Assembly: GCF_030116705.1 (NCBI RefSeq) | Contig: NZ_JAOTIK010000001.1 | Location: 1,376,001 to 1,440,000, forward strand | DNA: 64,000 nucleotides | Direction: 5' to 3' | DNA from: Streptomyces sp. ML-6 | GTDB lineage: Bacteria; Actinomycetota; Actinomycetes; Streptomycetales; Streptomycetaceae | In this document: piece after piece, positions 16,362-25,571 of the stretch | How positions within the stretch are numbered: position 1 is the first letter of the stretch | Layout of the letters: each line of letters starts with the position of its first letter | Translations under genes and position numbers: made by a program | The notes under the pieces: generated by a model | What the model was told of the DNA's origin: nothing | The model's input: the letters and a program-made list of their open reading frames with translations, nothing else | Database searches by the model: none

Positions 16362-17387
16362 GTGCGTACCGACATCTTTGCCCGGCTGGACCGGGAGCCG
16401 GAGCCGCCGAAGATAGAGCCACCGCGGATGAGTCGTCACCGCATCGCTCTCTTCGGCGGGACGTTGGCGTTCTATCTCGCCATCGTCGTCGCCGTCCTGG
16501 TCTCGTCCTGGCTGGTGGCCCTGGACTGGAAGGTCATGCTCTTCAGGCCGTATCAGCAGTGGCCGGAGATCCACGCCTTCCTCGACTACTACATCGTGCT
16601 CGGCCAGCGCGGCCCCACCGCCACCATGGTCGCCTGCTGGCTCGGCTGGCGCTCCTGGCGGCAGCACACGCTGCGTCCGCTGCTGACGCTGGGCGCGGCA
16701 CTGCTGCTGCTCAACGTCTCGGTCGGCGCGGTCAAGATCGGCCTGGGGCGCCTCGGCCCGCACTACGCGACCCAGATCGGCTCCGCCGAGCTCTTCGCCG
16801 GCGGGGACATATTTCCCTCGGGTCACACCGCCAACGCGGTCGTGACCTGGGGGATTCTGGCCTATCTGGCCACCACCCCGCGCGCCCGGCGCTATCTGTC
16901 GGCCCTGTCCGCCATCGTCTCGCTCGGCGTCGGCCTCACCACTGTCTACCTCGGTACGCACTGGCTCAGCGACGTCCTGCTGGGCTGGGCCGCGGGGCTG
17001 CTGATCATGCTGGGCCTGCCCTGGGTCGAGCCGCTGATCACCCGGGCCGAGGCGTGGATCTTCGCCCAGCGCGAGAACCTGCGGGGACGTGGCCCCGTTC
17101 CGTCCGTGCCCGTCGCGGCCGGGGGGCCCCGGACCGCGGCGCTCCCGTACGCGGAGGACGAGGACGCCGTGGCGCAGGAGCCCGCGCTGGAGCCGGCCGT
17201 CGCGGCGGCGGGCGGTCCGGGCCCCTCCTGCCCGCGCTCCCACCCCGCGCACCCGTCGCACCCCTCGCAGCACCTGGTGCGTTCGGAGCGGTCCCCGGTC
17301 ACGCCGACCGGCAGCCGGCGCCCGCCGCACGCCGACCGCGCCCCGCGCGGCGGCACGAGCCCGGCCAGCCCGGTGGCGGGCGGCTGA
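16362..17387 (+). CDS. PAP2-family membrane phosphatase
   Basis: A 341-residue protein with about five or six TM helices and the three PAP2 phosphatase motifs: K-x6-R-P-like KIGLGRLGP (about 126), PSGHT (about 152-156) and the last part of the third motif in YLGTHWLSDVLLGW (about 195), which supplies the catalytic histidine. Likely substrates are lipid phosphates such as undecaprenyl pyrophosphate or phosphatidate. The C-terminal 100 residues are disordered and rich in Pro, Ala and His (HPAHPSHPSQH). The GTG start has no ribosome site but a -10-like TAACGT just upstream, suggesting a leaderless mRNA. A strong terminator follows. Confidence 0.87.
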   Translation: MRTDIFARLDREPEPPKIEPPRMSRHRIALFGGTLAFYLAIVVAVLVSSWLVALDWKVMLFRPYQQWPEIHAFLDYYIVLGQRGPTATMVACWLGWRSWRQHTLRPLLTLGAALLLLNVSVGAVKIGLGRLGPHYATQIGSAELFAGGDIFPSGHTANAVVTWGILAYLATTPRARRYLSALSAIVSLGVGLTTVYLGTHWLSDVLLGWAAGLLIMLGLPWVEPLITRAEAWIFAQRENLRGRGPVPSVPVAAGGPRTAALPYAEDEDAVAQEPALEPAVAAAGGPGPSCPRSHPAHPSHPSQHLVRSERSPVTPTGSRRPPHADRAPRGGTSPASPVAGG

Positions 17388-17434
17388 GGCCCGGACGCGG
17401 AGCCGGTACGCACCACCGCTCCCCCGCCGCACGC

Positions 17435-17468
17435 GAGAAAGGCCCCGACCGAGGTCGGGGCCTTTCTC
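17435..17468 (+). terminator. strong hairpin terminator
   Basis: GAGAAAGGCCCCGACC (17435-17450) pairs exactly with 17453-17468 around a two-base loop, 48 bases after the PAP2 stop. Confidence 0.88.
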
Positions 17469-17604
17469 ATGTCCCCGGAGCCCTCCTCGCGCCCGGGGAC
17501 CGCGCTGCGGGCAGCCGGGCGACGGGACCGCGGGGTGTCGGGGCGGCCGTGCGACGGGGCTGCGGGGCGGCAGGACGACGGGCTGCGGGCTGCGGGCTGC
17601 GGGC

Positions 17605-17820
17605 TCAGCCCACCCAGCAGCGGGTGACGACGGCGTCGTCGACCTCGAAGTTGATCCGCCCGCTCCGGAACTCCATGGTGATGATCGCGCCCGGCGGCAG
17701 GGATCTGACGGTGGCCCAGCCATGGCTGCGGGCCCGTCGTTCGGCCGCGTCGGCGGCGAGGCCGACATACGCACCGGGCGGGTCGTCGGGCTGGGCGGAG
17801 GGGGTCGGTATGGGTGCCAT
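17605..17820 (-). CDS. peptidase inhibitor I78-like small protein
   Basis: A 71-residue protein. The first 20 residues are Pro-rich (MAPIPTPSAQPDDPPGAYVG), followed by AAERRARSHGWATVRSLPPG, AIITMEFRSGRINFEVDD and VVTRCWVG at the end. The arrangement helix, R.LPPG..IT.EFR..RIN...D...V..C.. is the I78 (elastase inhibitor-like) fold. No signal peptide is seen, so any target would be cytosolic, or export is by another route. ATG 17820 has GAGAGG directly upstream. The function is inferred from fold similarity only. Confidence 0.75.
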   Translation of the reverse strand: MAPIPTPSAQPDDPPGAYVGLAADAAERRARSHGWATVRSLPPGAIITMEFRSGRINFEVDDAVVTRCWVG

Positions 17821-18240
17821 GCCTCTCACCGTAGGCGGCCGGGGACCCGGACGGAAGCCGGGGAGGCGGCCGCCGCACGGCATCCCCACGTCCCTCGCCG
17901 GTCACGCTTGTGTCACAGGATCACGACACGCGCACCCTCCGTGCCGTGAGACCCGGGCCCCCGCCCGGGGGACCCGACACACAGTAATCACACAAAGTCG
18001 GAAATGATCACACGGAAGCCGGGGAAACCAAACGGAATACCTCGTTCGCCCCGTTCACAATTTCTTTAAGAAATAACCCTGATAAATGAGAATGCCACCA
18101 GGAATTCACGCTTCCTTATGGCACCCTTATCCTTTGGTCACAATATTCGCGGCAGGGGACGGAGACGGCTGTCCGGCACTCCTATAGCGGTCGGTCATCG
18201 CCCTGCGGAGGGCGGCCGACGCCCCTCCGCGGGGAACCGG
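17821..18240. other. 420-base intergenic region with AT-rich core
   Basis: The part 17985-18150 is markedly AT-richer than anything around it (for example TTTCTTTAAGAAATAA) and carries two TCACAC repeats (17988-18020). The only frames are short and lack ribosome sites. Both neighbours read leftwards, so this is the upstream region of the I78-like gene and the downstream region of the WYL regulator. A small RNA or an old insertion remnant is possible. Confidence 0.4.
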
Positions 18241-19218
18241 TCACCCGGCGGCCGGGGCTCGGTCCAGAGCCCTGGACAGCCGGTCCCGGGCCGTCCTGAT
18301 CGCCTCCTCGAACTCCGGCGGCTCGACGACCTCGAAGTCGAAGCCCAGCATCATGACGTGGACGACCAGCACGTCCGGGCTCGCCGCTCCGGTGCGCAGC
18401 AGGCAGCTGTCGGCGTCGATCGCCTCCAGGGTCCCGGAGAACGGCGAGGTCCTCGCGGCCGCGCGCTCGATCCCCACCTTCAGCCGGACCACCGCCCGCG
18501 TGGTGTACGCGGTGGTGGAGAGCCCCTCGGAGACGTAGGCGGCCAGGTCGTCGGCCGGTGGGTCGCGGGGGACGAACCGCGGGCCGTGCGGCGGCGTGGG
18601 CGTGATCCGGTCCGCGCGGAACGTGCGCCAGGCCGCCCGGTCCAGGTCCCAGGCGACGAGGTACCAGCGGCGCTCGGCGCACACCAGCCGGTGCGGCTCG
18701 ACGGTGCGGCGCGATGCGGAACCGGCGTGGTCGCGGTACTCGAAGCGCAGCCGCTCGGCGTCCCGGCAGGCCGCGGCGAGTTCGGTCAGGACGGCCGGGT
18801 CGGCGGCGAAGGCGCCGGGGTCGCGGAACAGCGGCACGGTGAAGGCGTTCAGCGCGTTCACCCGGCGCCGGAGCCGGTTCGGCAGCACCTGTTCGAGCTT
18901 GGCCAGCGCGCGTACGGAGGTCTCGCCGATGCCCTCGACGCCGTTGCCCGCCGCCGTGCGCAGCCCGACGGCGACGGCGACGGCCTCGTCGTCGTCGAGG
19001 AGCAGCGGCGGCAACTGGGCCCCGGCACCGAGCTGGTAGCCGCCACCGGTGCCGGGGCTGGCGTCGACCGGGTAGCCGAGGCCGCGCAGCTTGTCGATGT
19101 CGCGCCGGACGGTGCGCGGGGTGACCCCGAGCCGTTCGGCGAGATCGGCGCCGGACCAGTCGCGGTGCGCCTGGAGCAGCGAGAGCAGGCGCAGCAGTCG
19201 TGCCGAGGTCTCCAACAT
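18241..19218 (-). CDS. WYL-domain transcriptional regulator (HTH_11 + WYL)
   Basis: A 325-residue regulator. The N-terminal winged helix is at about 1-60 (RLLRLLSLLQAHRDWSGADL, then GVTPRTVRRDIDKLRGLGYP). The middle segment GGGYQLGAGAQLPPLLLDDD and EAVAVAVGLR is typical of DeoR/WYL proteins. The WYL domain lies at about 160-240 (RLVCAERRWYLVAWDLDRAAWRTF), followed by a WCX-type C-terminal domain. WYL proteins sense small or nucleic-acid ligands and often control stress or defence genes. Four 17-bp tandem repeats lie 56-123 bases upstream of the start and may be its own operators. Confidence 0.9.
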   Translation of the reverse strand: MLETSARLLRLLSLLQAHRDWSGADLAERLGVTPRTVRRDIDKLRGLGYPVDASPGTGGGYQLGAGAQLPPLLLDDDEAVAVAVGLRTAAGNGVEGIGETSVRALAKLEQVLPNRLRRRVNALNAFTVPLFRDPGAFAADPAVLTELAAACRDAERLRFEYRDHAGSASRRTVEPHRLVCAERRWYLVAWDLDRAAWRTFRADRITPTPPHGPRFVPRDPPADDLAAYVSEGLSTTAYTTRAVVRLKVGIERAAARTSPFSGTLEAIDADSCLLRTGAASPDVLVVHVMMLGFDFEVVEPPEFEEAIRTARDRLSRALDRAPAAG

Positions 19219-19273
19219 GGGGCGAGTCTGCCAGGACCCCGAACGCCCCGGGCCCGCGGCCGGTCCGGGCTCT

Positions 19274-19341
19274 CGGACGATCCGGTTCCGCGGACGGGTC
19301 GGTTCCGCGGACGATCCGATTCTGCGGACGGTCCGATTCCG
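19274..19341. repeat. four 17-bp tandem repeats upstream of WYL gene
   Basis: Units at 19274-19290, 19291-19307, 19308-19324 and 19325-19341, consensus CGGACGATCCGATTCCG with one to four changes per copy, followed by a degenerate fifth. They occupy the upstream region of the WYL regulator, within the 322-base gap 19219-19540, which otherwise has no supported gene. Confidence 0.8.
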
Positions 19342-19540
19342 TGGCTGGTCCGCGCGGCGCGACGGCCGGGGCGTGACGGACGTGGAGCGGGGGCGCCTTG
19401 AAGCACGGCGGCGTCAAACACGGCCGCCGGGCCCCGGGCCCGCGCCGGGTCGCCCCACCGCACGCCGGACCGCCCGGGCCCGCGCCGGGCCACCGGCCGT
19501 ACGGCGGAACGCTACGCCGGTGAAGCGGCCGGGCGGCGGG

Positions 19541-20395
19541 CTATCCCGCGGCCGGGGACTCCGTCGGGGCCGGGTCGAGCCGTACGCAGAGGTCGTTGTC
19601 GCTCGAGTAGCAGGGGGTGGCCCGGACCCCCTCCCCGACGGGACGGGCCGGGTAGACGAAGATCTTCTTCCGGTCCCAGACGTCGTCGAGGATGCGGGAG
19701 ATCCGCACCCCGTCGGCCGGTCCGCCGGCCGCGGCCCCCGGGACCAGCCAGAGCGTCCACATCTGCTGCCCGGTGAGCGGCCCCTCGAGCAGCCCGCCGA
19801 GGGGGAGCGTGCAGGCGAAGGTGCCGTCCCGCCCGGTGACCGGTGCCCGCAGCACCCGGCCGTCCGCGCCGGGCAGCCGCGCCTCGACCCGGGCGTCGGC
19901 GCCGAGCTCCGTCCCGTACAGCGTGCCCCGGACGGTCAACGCGCCGTCCTTCAGGGTGATCGGCCCGGCCTCGGCGTGCGGTGCGCGCAGCCAGCAGCGC
20001 ACGGCGAGCCGGCCGTCGAGCGTCGGGTACGGGATGCGGACCGCGATCCGCCCGGCGGCCGGGACGCGGTCGACGAGCAGCCGCAGGTCCCTGATCCCGG
20101 GCAGGACGGCCACCGCCTCGCCGTCGTCCGCGTCCGGCTCCCGCAGACGGACGTCCCAGCGGCCCTCGGCGGATTCCGTGCAGCCCGGCAGCACCGCGCG
20201 CAGCCGTCCGTCGCGCAGCGGGCTCAGCGCCAGCCGTACGGTCCCGTCCGCGCCCTTGGCGCCGCGCCGCCGGAGCAGGAGTTCGGGCAGTTCGCCGTCC
20301 TCGTCGCGGCGGCGGTCGAGGTCGAAGGTGATCCCGCCGTCGGGGCCCACGGTGCAGTCGGCCCGGGGCGTGCGGCGGGACGTGGTGGCGGTCAT
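19541..20395 (-). CDS. conserved hypothetical protein beside glycosyltransferase
   Basis: A 284-residue soluble protein I do not recognise. It is rich in short beta-strand-like segments ending in charged turns (TVRLALSPLRDGRLRAVLPG, WDVRLREPD, DGRLAVRCWLRAPHAEAG), with a C-terminal VWDRKKIFVYPARP and a short cysteine-containing YSSDNDLCVRLDPAP. The beta-rich pattern suggests an immunoglobulin-like or carbohydrate-handling domain. The ATG overlaps the glycosyltransferase stop (ATGA at 20392-20395), so the two are translationally coupled and probably act together on a glycan. Confidence 0.75.
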   Translation of the reverse strand: MTATTSRRTPRADCTVGPDGGITFDLDRRRDEDGELPELLLRRRGAKGADGTVRLALSPLRDGRLRAVLPGCTESAEGRWDVRLREPDADDGEAVAVLPGIRDLRLLVDRVPAAGRIAVRIPYPTLDGRLAVRCWLRAPHAEAGPITLKDGALTVRGTLYGTELGADARVEARLPGADGRVLRAPVTGRDGTFACTLPLGGLLEGPLTGQQMWTLWLVPGAAAGGPADGVRISRILDDVWDRKKIFVYPARPVGEGVRATPCYSSDNDLCVRLDPAPTESPAAG

Positions 20396-21675
20396 GCGGA
20401 GTTCCCCCTGCGGATCACGGCGGCTGCCTTGTAGCGCAGGGCGTACGCCCCGTCGAGCACCGTGCCCCGGGCGCGGTGCAGGGTGGTGCGCATCGCGCCG
20501 TGCGAGCGCTCGCGCGGGCCCCGTGCGGCGAGTTCGGTGAAGAGTCTTTCGTGGCGTTCGGCGATCCGTGCCGGGTCGAACCGCTGCGAGGCGACCAGGG
20601 CGGCGCGCCCCGCCCGGTGCCGGGCCTCGTCGTCACCGATCAGCCCGAGCAGTGCCCGGGTCACCGCCGCCGGGTCGCCGACCGGCACCAGCCGCCCGTC
20701 GGTGCCGTCGTCGATGATCTCGCGGGGGCCGTGCGGGCAGTCGGTGGCGACGACCGGCAGTCCGCAGCGCATCGCCTCGACGATGGTCATGCCGAAGGAC
20801 TCGCGGTCCGAGGTGACCGCGGCGATCGACCCCTTGGGCCATTCGGCCTCCAGCGGGTTGACCGGGCCCATCAGGAACACGTGCTCGTGCAGGCCGAGTT
20901 CGTCGATGAGCGCGACCAGTGTCTCCCGCTCGTTCCCGGTGGCGTCGCCGCCGCCGTAGATGCGCAGCCGCCAGTCCGGGCGGGCGGCCACCACGTCGGC
21001 GAAGGCCCGCACGAGCAGGTCGTACCGCTTGACCCGGTGCAGCCGGCCCGCGGCGATCACCCACTTGTGGTCGCCGTCGGCGGGCGGGACCGTCGGCGCG
21101 GGCACGCTGTTGGGGATGGCCTCGATCCGTACGCCGGGCAGCTTGAGCCCGGTCCGGTAGGCGTGGGCGTCGGCCTCGGTGACGGTGGTGATCGCGTCGA
21201 GCAGGGCGTAGCGGTGCCCGATCTCGCGGCGCAGCCGGTAGCCGTGGCTGTCGAGGGTGAGGTGCTCCTGGCCGATCCGGACCGGGCCGCGCCGGGTCTG
21301 CCTGCTGATCTGCACGTTGAGCCCCGGCCTGGTCCCGACCACGACGTCCGCGTCCAGGGAGCGCAGATGCTCCGCCACCCGTGCGTCGGTCAGCCTGCTG
21401 TACTGCCGGTGCCTGCTGTCGCCGCGCGGGAACACCGTGGCGGGACGGGCGTGCTCGGGCGCGTCGCCGTCGTACGTCGGGCTCTGCTTCCGCAGGTCCA
21501 CGAGGTGGCTCATGCGCACGCCCGGGGGCGCGCCCAGGACGGGGTCGTCCCGGTGCCGGAAGACCGACACGATCTCGACGTCGTGGTGCCCGGCCAGCTC
21601 CTCCGCGAGGTTGAACGTCGTTCGGATCGTGCCTCCGACTCCGTAGGCGTTGTGGAGCAGGAAGGAAATGTGCAT
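20392..21675 (-). CDS. GT4-type glycosyltransferase
   Basis: A 427-residue GT-B glycosyltransferase. The N-terminus MHISFLLHNAYGVGGTIRTT has the glycine-rich loop of family 4. The C-terminal half has WVIAAGRLHRVKRYDLLVRA (donor-site start), RIYGGGDATGNE and an E-x7-E motif in ESFGMTIVEAMRCGLPVVAT. It should transfer a sugar from a nucleotide donor; acceptor unknown. ATG 21675 has GGGAG upstream and places the motif at residue 1; a longer frame starts at 21720. The C-terminal tail (about 375-427) is basic and may contact membrane or partner. Coupled to the hypothetical gene downstream. Confidence 0.88.
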   Translation of the reverse strand: MHISFLLHNAYGVGGTIRTTFNLAEELAGHHDVEIVSVFRHRDDPVLGAPPGVRMSHLVDLRKQSPTYDGDAPEHARPATVFPRGDSRHRQYSRLTDARVAEHLRSLDADVVVGTRPGLNVQISRQTRRGPVRIGQEHLTLDSHGYRLRREIGHRYALLDAITTVTEADAHAYRTGLKLPGVRIEAIPNSVPAPTVPPADGDHKWVIAAGRLHRVKRYDLLVRAFADVVAARPDWRLRIYGGGDATGNERETLVALIDELGLHEHVFLMGPVNPLEAEWPKGSIAAVTSDRESFGMTIVEAMRCGLPVVATDCPHGPREIIDDGTDGRLVPVGDPAAVTRALLGLIGDDEARHRAGRAALVASQRFDPARIAERHERLFTELAARGPRERSHGAMRTTLHRARGTVLDGAYALRYKAAAVIRRGNSA

Positions 21676-22032
21676 GGAACGCCGTGTCTCCCGGTTCAAC
21701 TGGTCAGTGGGCGAGTGCACTTGCCATGACGGTTCGGGGCACCCGGAGGTTCACTCCGGACGGGAACGAGTTTCGGCCGACCGCCGACCCGGCCGCTTTC
21801 CTGTTTTGTCGACGTATCTGTATGCCGGACTGTCGTCGAGTCGACCACATCGTCGTACACCCCATCGGGACGAATCGGTGACAAATCCCCCGGCGGAGAC
21901 CGGGATTCACCCTCTGTGGCGGATGGTTCGATTACGTTCCCCTTCTCGCGTGACCCCGGCCACGGATCGCCCGTTGTCATCTTCATGAGCCGGGAACCGC
22001 CCGGCGCACGCACCGAGTTCGAGGAGCCACCC
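21676..22032. other. 357-base divergent intergenic region
   Basis: Separates the glycosyltransferase (-) from the next + gene. No supported gene or strong repeat. Moderately AT-rich around 21790-21860. Confidence 0.4.
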
Positions 22033-22815
22033 GTGCCGCGCATGCTCGACGTCAGCGAGGACGTACGCGCCGAGATCGGCGATGCCGAAGCCGACCGGCT
22101 GCTCGTCGGCGACAACACCCCCGGCAGCTACGACTGCACCTCCTGCCGCACCCCGGGGGACTCCGAGCAGGAACGCACCAGCACGGTGCTGTTCGTCGGC
22201 GACGAGACCGCGGTGCTCGCCTTCGCCCACGCCAGCTGCATCCCCTCCCAGGTCGTCCAGGTCGCCGAGGAGCAGTTGCAGGGTGCCGTACGCAGCATCA
22301 CCGGCAACGAGGCCGAGCAGCCGCAGGACCTTCCCGCCGAGCAGGCCGTGCTCGGGATCACCAGCGGCCTCGTCCTGATCGACGACGAGCTCCACCCGGC
22401 CCTCGTCGTCGAGCCGACCGGCGCGATCGCCCGGCCGGGCACGGACGGCAGCCGGGGGGACGAGTTCCTCCAGCTGCTGCTGGAGCAGGGCTTCCACCCG
22501 GCCCCCCGGATGGACCGGGTCCCCGCCGTCCTGCACGGCTGGTCGATCCTGCTCGCCATGGGCAAGCTGCACGCCGTGCTCCAGCCGGGTCCCGACGGCG
22601 GCGCCCCGGTCGCCTGGTGGCAGGCGCACGCCCCGCTCCAGGTCACCGAGGGCTGGCGGACCGCGGCCAACAAGTCGCAGACCGTCCTCGTCTTCGCCGC
22701 CCCGGCGGGGGCGATCGGCCAGCAGCCCCGCGAGGACCTGCTGCGCGACGCGCTGGACAGGGCCGCGGCCGACGGGCTCCTGGTCGCCGCCGCGATGCCG
22801 CTGGCCGGGACCTGA
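22033..22815 (+). CDS. conserved hypothetical protein
   Basis: A 260-residue soluble protein of unknown function starting VPRMLDVSEDVRAEIGDAEA. It contains a CTSC pair near residue 33 within PGSYDCTSCRTPGD, a strand-rich region with FVGDETAVLAFAHASCIPSQ, and GLVLIDDELHPALVVEPTGA. The last third has VAWWQAHAPLQVTEGWRTA and TVLVFAAPAG. GTG 22033 is chosen because GAGGAG lies six bases upstream; an ATG at 21985 has no ribosome site. From memory, similar proteins lie near der in other streptomycetes. Confidence 0.7.
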   Translation: MPRMLDVSEDVRAEIGDAEADRLLVGDNTPGSYDCTSCRTPGDSEQERTSTVLFVGDETAVLAFAHASCIPSQVVQVAEEQLQGAVRSITGNEAEQPQDLPAEQAVLGITSGLVLIDDELHPALVVEPTGAIARPGTDGSRGDEFLQLLLEQGFHPAPRMDRVPAVLHGWSILLAMGKLHAVLQPGPDGGAPVAWWQAHAPLQVTEGWRTAANKSQTVLVFAAPAGAIGQQPREDLLRDALDRAAADGLLVAAAMPLAGT

Positions 22816-22904
22816 TCGTGGCCGACCGGTCCTCGCGCCCGCGGCGAACCGCTATTTCTCCGCCGCGCCCGCATCCGACGGACCCCGGGGTCGTTGGCAC
22901 GTAC

Positions 22905-23300
22905 GTGCACTCATACGACTCCTCACACCAGCGCCCGAGCCCGGTCCCCGCCATGCGCCCCACGCGGGACCCCTCGGGTGGTCAGTCCCACACCCCGATC
23001 TACGACGCGCTGTACTCCGAGTACCGCCGCTCGTTCCGGGCGCTGCCGGGCGACCGGAGCGGCGAGGAGAATCTCGGCTTCAGGTCCTTCGGCAGCGGGC
23101 TCTTCGGCAGCCGTCTTCCGCCCGGCCCCCGTCCGGGCCACGCCCCGGGCTTCTCCACCGGGCTGTCCGCGACCGGCGGGACCACCGGGAACGGCGGTAC
23201 CGCCGGCACCCGTGGCGGCACCGGTTCCTGGCAGCGGGTGGGCCGTCACTCCGGACGCACCCAGCCGGCCGCGCTGCCGCCCGGCTCGCGAGGGACCTGA
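22905..23300 (+). CDS. small basic conserved hypothetical protein
   Basis: About 131 residues, unrecognised function. The recognisable core is MRPTRDPSGGQSHTPIYDAL followed by YSEYRRSFRALPGDRSGEE and LGFRSFGSG; the C-terminal half is a Gly/Thr/Ser-rich disordered tail. The IYDALYSEYRRSFRALPGDR block is one I recall from other streptomycete proteins, so the gene is likely real despite a weak start. GTG 22905 keeps the N-terminal HSYDSSHQRPSPVPA segment; ATG 22953 is the alternative. Neither has a good ribosome site. A strong hairpin follows. Confidence 0.6.
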   Translation: MHSYDSSHQRPSPVPAMRPTRDPSGGQSHTPIYDALYSEYRRSFRALPGDRSGEENLGFRSFGSGLFGSRLPPGPRPGHAPGFSTGLSATGGTTGNGGTAGTRGGTGSWQRVGRHSGRTQPAALPPGSRGT

Positions 23301-23308
23301 CGTACGAG

Positions 23309-23350
23309 GGAGCCCCGGCCGGTCCCGGATCCGGGACCGGCCGGGGCTCC
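23309..23350. terminator. 42-bp hairpin, bidirectional terminator
   Basis: Arms 23309-23328 and 23331-23350 are exact 20-base complements around AT. It is placed between two converging genes (stops at 23300 and 23369). Confidence 0.9.
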
Positions 23351-23368
23351 GTCGTACGCCCGTGGCGG

Positions 23369-24838
23369 CTACTTGTTGCGGCCGCGCTTCTCGCGGACCC
23401 GCACCGAGATGTGGATCGGGGTGCCCTCGAAGCCGAACTCCTCGCGCAGCCGGCGCTCGACGAACCGGCGGTAGCCGTGCTCCAGGAAGCCCGAGGCGAA
23501 CAGCACGAAGCGCGGCGGCTTGGTGCCCGCCTGGGTGCCGAACAGGATGCGGGGCTGCTTGCCGCCGCGGATGGGGTGCGGGTGGGCGGCGACGATCTCG
23601 CCGAGGAAGGCGTTCAGCCGGCCGGTGGGGACGCGGGTCTCCCAGCCGGCGAGGGCCGTCTCGATCGCCGGGACCAGCTTCTCCATGTGGCGGCCGGTGA
23701 CGGCCGAGACGTTGACCCGCGGGGCCCAGGAGACCTGCGCGAGCTCCGTCTCGATCTCGCGCTCCAGGTAGTAGCGGCGCTCCTCGTCGAGGGTGTCCCA
23801 CTTGTTGTACGCGATCACCATGGCGCGCCCGGCCTCCACGGCCATGGTGATGATGCGCTGGTCCTGGACGCTGATGGACTCGCCGGCGTCGATCAGGACG
23901 ACGGCGACCTCGGCCTTCTCCACGGCGGCGGCGGTGCGCAGGGAGGCGTAGTAGTCCGCGCCCTCCTGGAGGTGGACGCGGCGGCGGATGCCGGCCGTGT
24001 CGATGAACTTCCAGGTGATGCCGCCGAGCTGGATCAGCTCGTCGACCGGGTCGCGGGTGGTGCCCGCCAGCTCGTTGACGACGACGCGGTCCTCGTTCGC
24101 CACCTTGTTCAGCAGCGAGGACTTGCCGACGTTCGGGCGGCCGATGAGCGCGATCCGGCGCGGTCCGCCGACCGGGGTGCCGAAGCGCTGCGCCGGGGCC
24201 TCGGGAAGCGCTTCGAGCACGGCGTCGAGCAGGTCGCCGGTGCCGCGGCCGTGCAGCGAGGAGACCGGGTGCGGCTCGCCGAGGCCGAGCGACCAGAGCG
24301 CGGCGGCGTCCGCCTCGCCGCTCTGCCCGTCGACCTTGTTGGCGCACAGCACGACGGGCTTGCCGGCCCGGCGCAGCAGCTTGACGACGGCCTCGTCGGT
24401 GTCGGTCGCGCCGACCGTCGAGTCGACCACGAAGACGACCGCGTCGGCGGCCTCGATGGCGTACTCGGCCTGGGCGGCGACGGAGGCGTCGATGCCCAGC
24501 ACGTCCTGCTCCCAGCCGCCGGTGTCGACGACCTTGAAGCGGCGGCCCGCCCACTCGGCCTCGTAGGTGACGCGGTCGCGGGTGACGCCGGGCTTGTCCT
24601 CGACGACCGCCTCGCGGCGGCCGATGATCCTGTTCACCAAGGTCGACTTGCCGACATTGGGTCGGCCGACGACGGCGAGCACGGGCAGCGGTCCGTGACC
24701 GGCCTCGCCGATCGCGCCCTCGACCTCCTCGAGGTCGAAGCCCTCCTCCGCGGCGAGCTCCATGAACTCCGCGTACTCGGCGTCGCCAAGCGCTCCGTGC
24801 TCGTGGTCCGAGCCGTCGGAGTGAATCTGGTCGTTCAT
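23369..24838 (-). CDS. der: ribosome biogenesis GTPase Der (EngA)
   Basis: A 489-residue tandem-GTPase protein. An acidic N-terminal extension of about 50 residues is usual in actinobacteria. GTPase domain 1 starts [19 protein letters not shown] with DTGGWEQD switch II and NKVD; domain 2 has [26 protein letters not shown] and NKWD. The C-terminal KH-like domain (from about 395) ends [10 protein letters not shown]. Der is needed for 50S subunit maturation. ATG 24838 has AGAGGA about eight bases upstream. It is last in the aroH-tyrA-cmk-plsC-der series, 64 bases after plsC. Confidence 0.97.
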   Translation of the reverse strand: MNDQIHSDGSDHEHGALGDAEYAEFMELAAEEGFDLEEVEGAIGEAGHGPLPVLAVVGRPNVGKSTLVNRIIGRREAVVEDKPGVTRDRVTYEAEWAGRRFKVVDTGGWEQDVLGIDASVAAQAEYAIEAADAVVFVVDSTVGATDTDEAVVKLLRRAGKPVVLCANKVDGQSGEADAAALWSLGLGEPHPVSSLHGRGTGDLLDAVLEALPEAPAQRFGTPVGGPRRIALIGRPNVGKSSLLNKVANEDRVVVNELAGTTRDPVDELIQLGGITWKFIDTAGIRRRVHLQEGADYYASLRTAAAVEKAEVAVVLIDAGESISVQDQRIITMAVEAGRAMVIAYNKWDTLDEERRYYLEREIETELAQVSWAPRVNVSAVTGRHMEKLVPAIETALAGWETRVPTGRLNAFLGEIVAAHPHPIRGGKQPRILFGTQAGTKPPRFVLFASGFLEHGYRRFVERRLREEFGFEGTPIHISVRVREKRGRNK

Positions 24839-24902
24839 GAAGTCCGTTCCTCTTTGCATCATCGATGGGCCGCGATCACGCGGCCCACTACTCAAGTCTT
24901 AC

Positions 24903-25571
24903 TCAGCGCCCGGTGAAACGCCGGGCCTCGTCCAGGTGGGCGGTCAGCCGGGCCTGGATCCGCACGGTCGCCTCGTCCAGCGCCTTGCGCGTACGCCGAC
25001 CGCTGCCGCCCGCCCCCTCCTGTGCCTCGAAGGCCTCGCCGAAGACGACGTCGACCCGGCTGCGCAGCGGCGGCAGTGCCGATATCAACCGTCCGCGCCG
25101 CTCGGTGCTTCCCAGGACAGCCACGGGCACGATCGGAGCCCCGCTGCGCACCGCGAAGTACGCGAGCCCGGCGCGCAGGGAGGCGAAGTCGCCCTCGCCC
25201 CTGGTGCCCTCGGGGAAGATCCCGAGCGTCCCGCCCTCCTCCAGCACGCCCAGGGCCCGGGTGATGGCGGTGCGGTCGGCGGTCGTACGGTCCACCTTCA
25301 GCTGCCCGATCCCGCGGAGGAACGGGTCGAGCGGGCCGACGAACGCCTCCTTCTTGATCAGGAAGTGGACGGGCCGGGGCGCGGTGCCCATCAGCATCGG
25401 GCCGTCGATGTTGTGGGAGTGGTTCCCCGCGAGTATGACGGGTCCGGAGGCCGGCACCCGCCACGCCCCGAGGACGCGGGGCTTCCACAGCCCGTACATC
25501 AGCCCGATGCCGATCCCGCGTCCGACCGCGGCGCCGCGCAGTGAGGGCGAGCCCGTGGTGGCTCGGGTCAC
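24903..25571 (-). CDS. 1-acylglycerol-3-phosphate O-acyltransferase family (PlsC)
   Basis: A 222-residue acyltransferase. The HX4D catalytic motif is in AGNHSHNIDGPML (about 50-55), and the substrate-binding motif is FPEGTRGEGD (about 122). LRAGLAYFAVRSGAPIVPVA is the third block. It adds an acyl chain to lysophosphatidate in phospholipid synthesis or a related lipid. The GTG start overlaps the cmk stop (GTGA, 25568-25571), so translation is coupled to cmk; this cmk-plsC-der order is common in actinobacteria. Confidence 0.92.
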   Translation of the reverse strand: MTRATTGSPSLRGAAVGRGIGIGLMYGLWKPRVLGAWRVPASGPVILAGNHSHNIDGPMLMGTAPRPVHFLIKKEAFVGPLDPFLRGIGQLKVDRTTADRTAITRALGVLEEGGTLGIFPEGTRGEGDFASLRAGLAYFAVRSGAPIVPVAVLGSTERRGRLISALPPLRSRVDVVFGEAFEAQEGAGGSGRRTRKALDEATVRIQARLTAHLDEARRFTGR

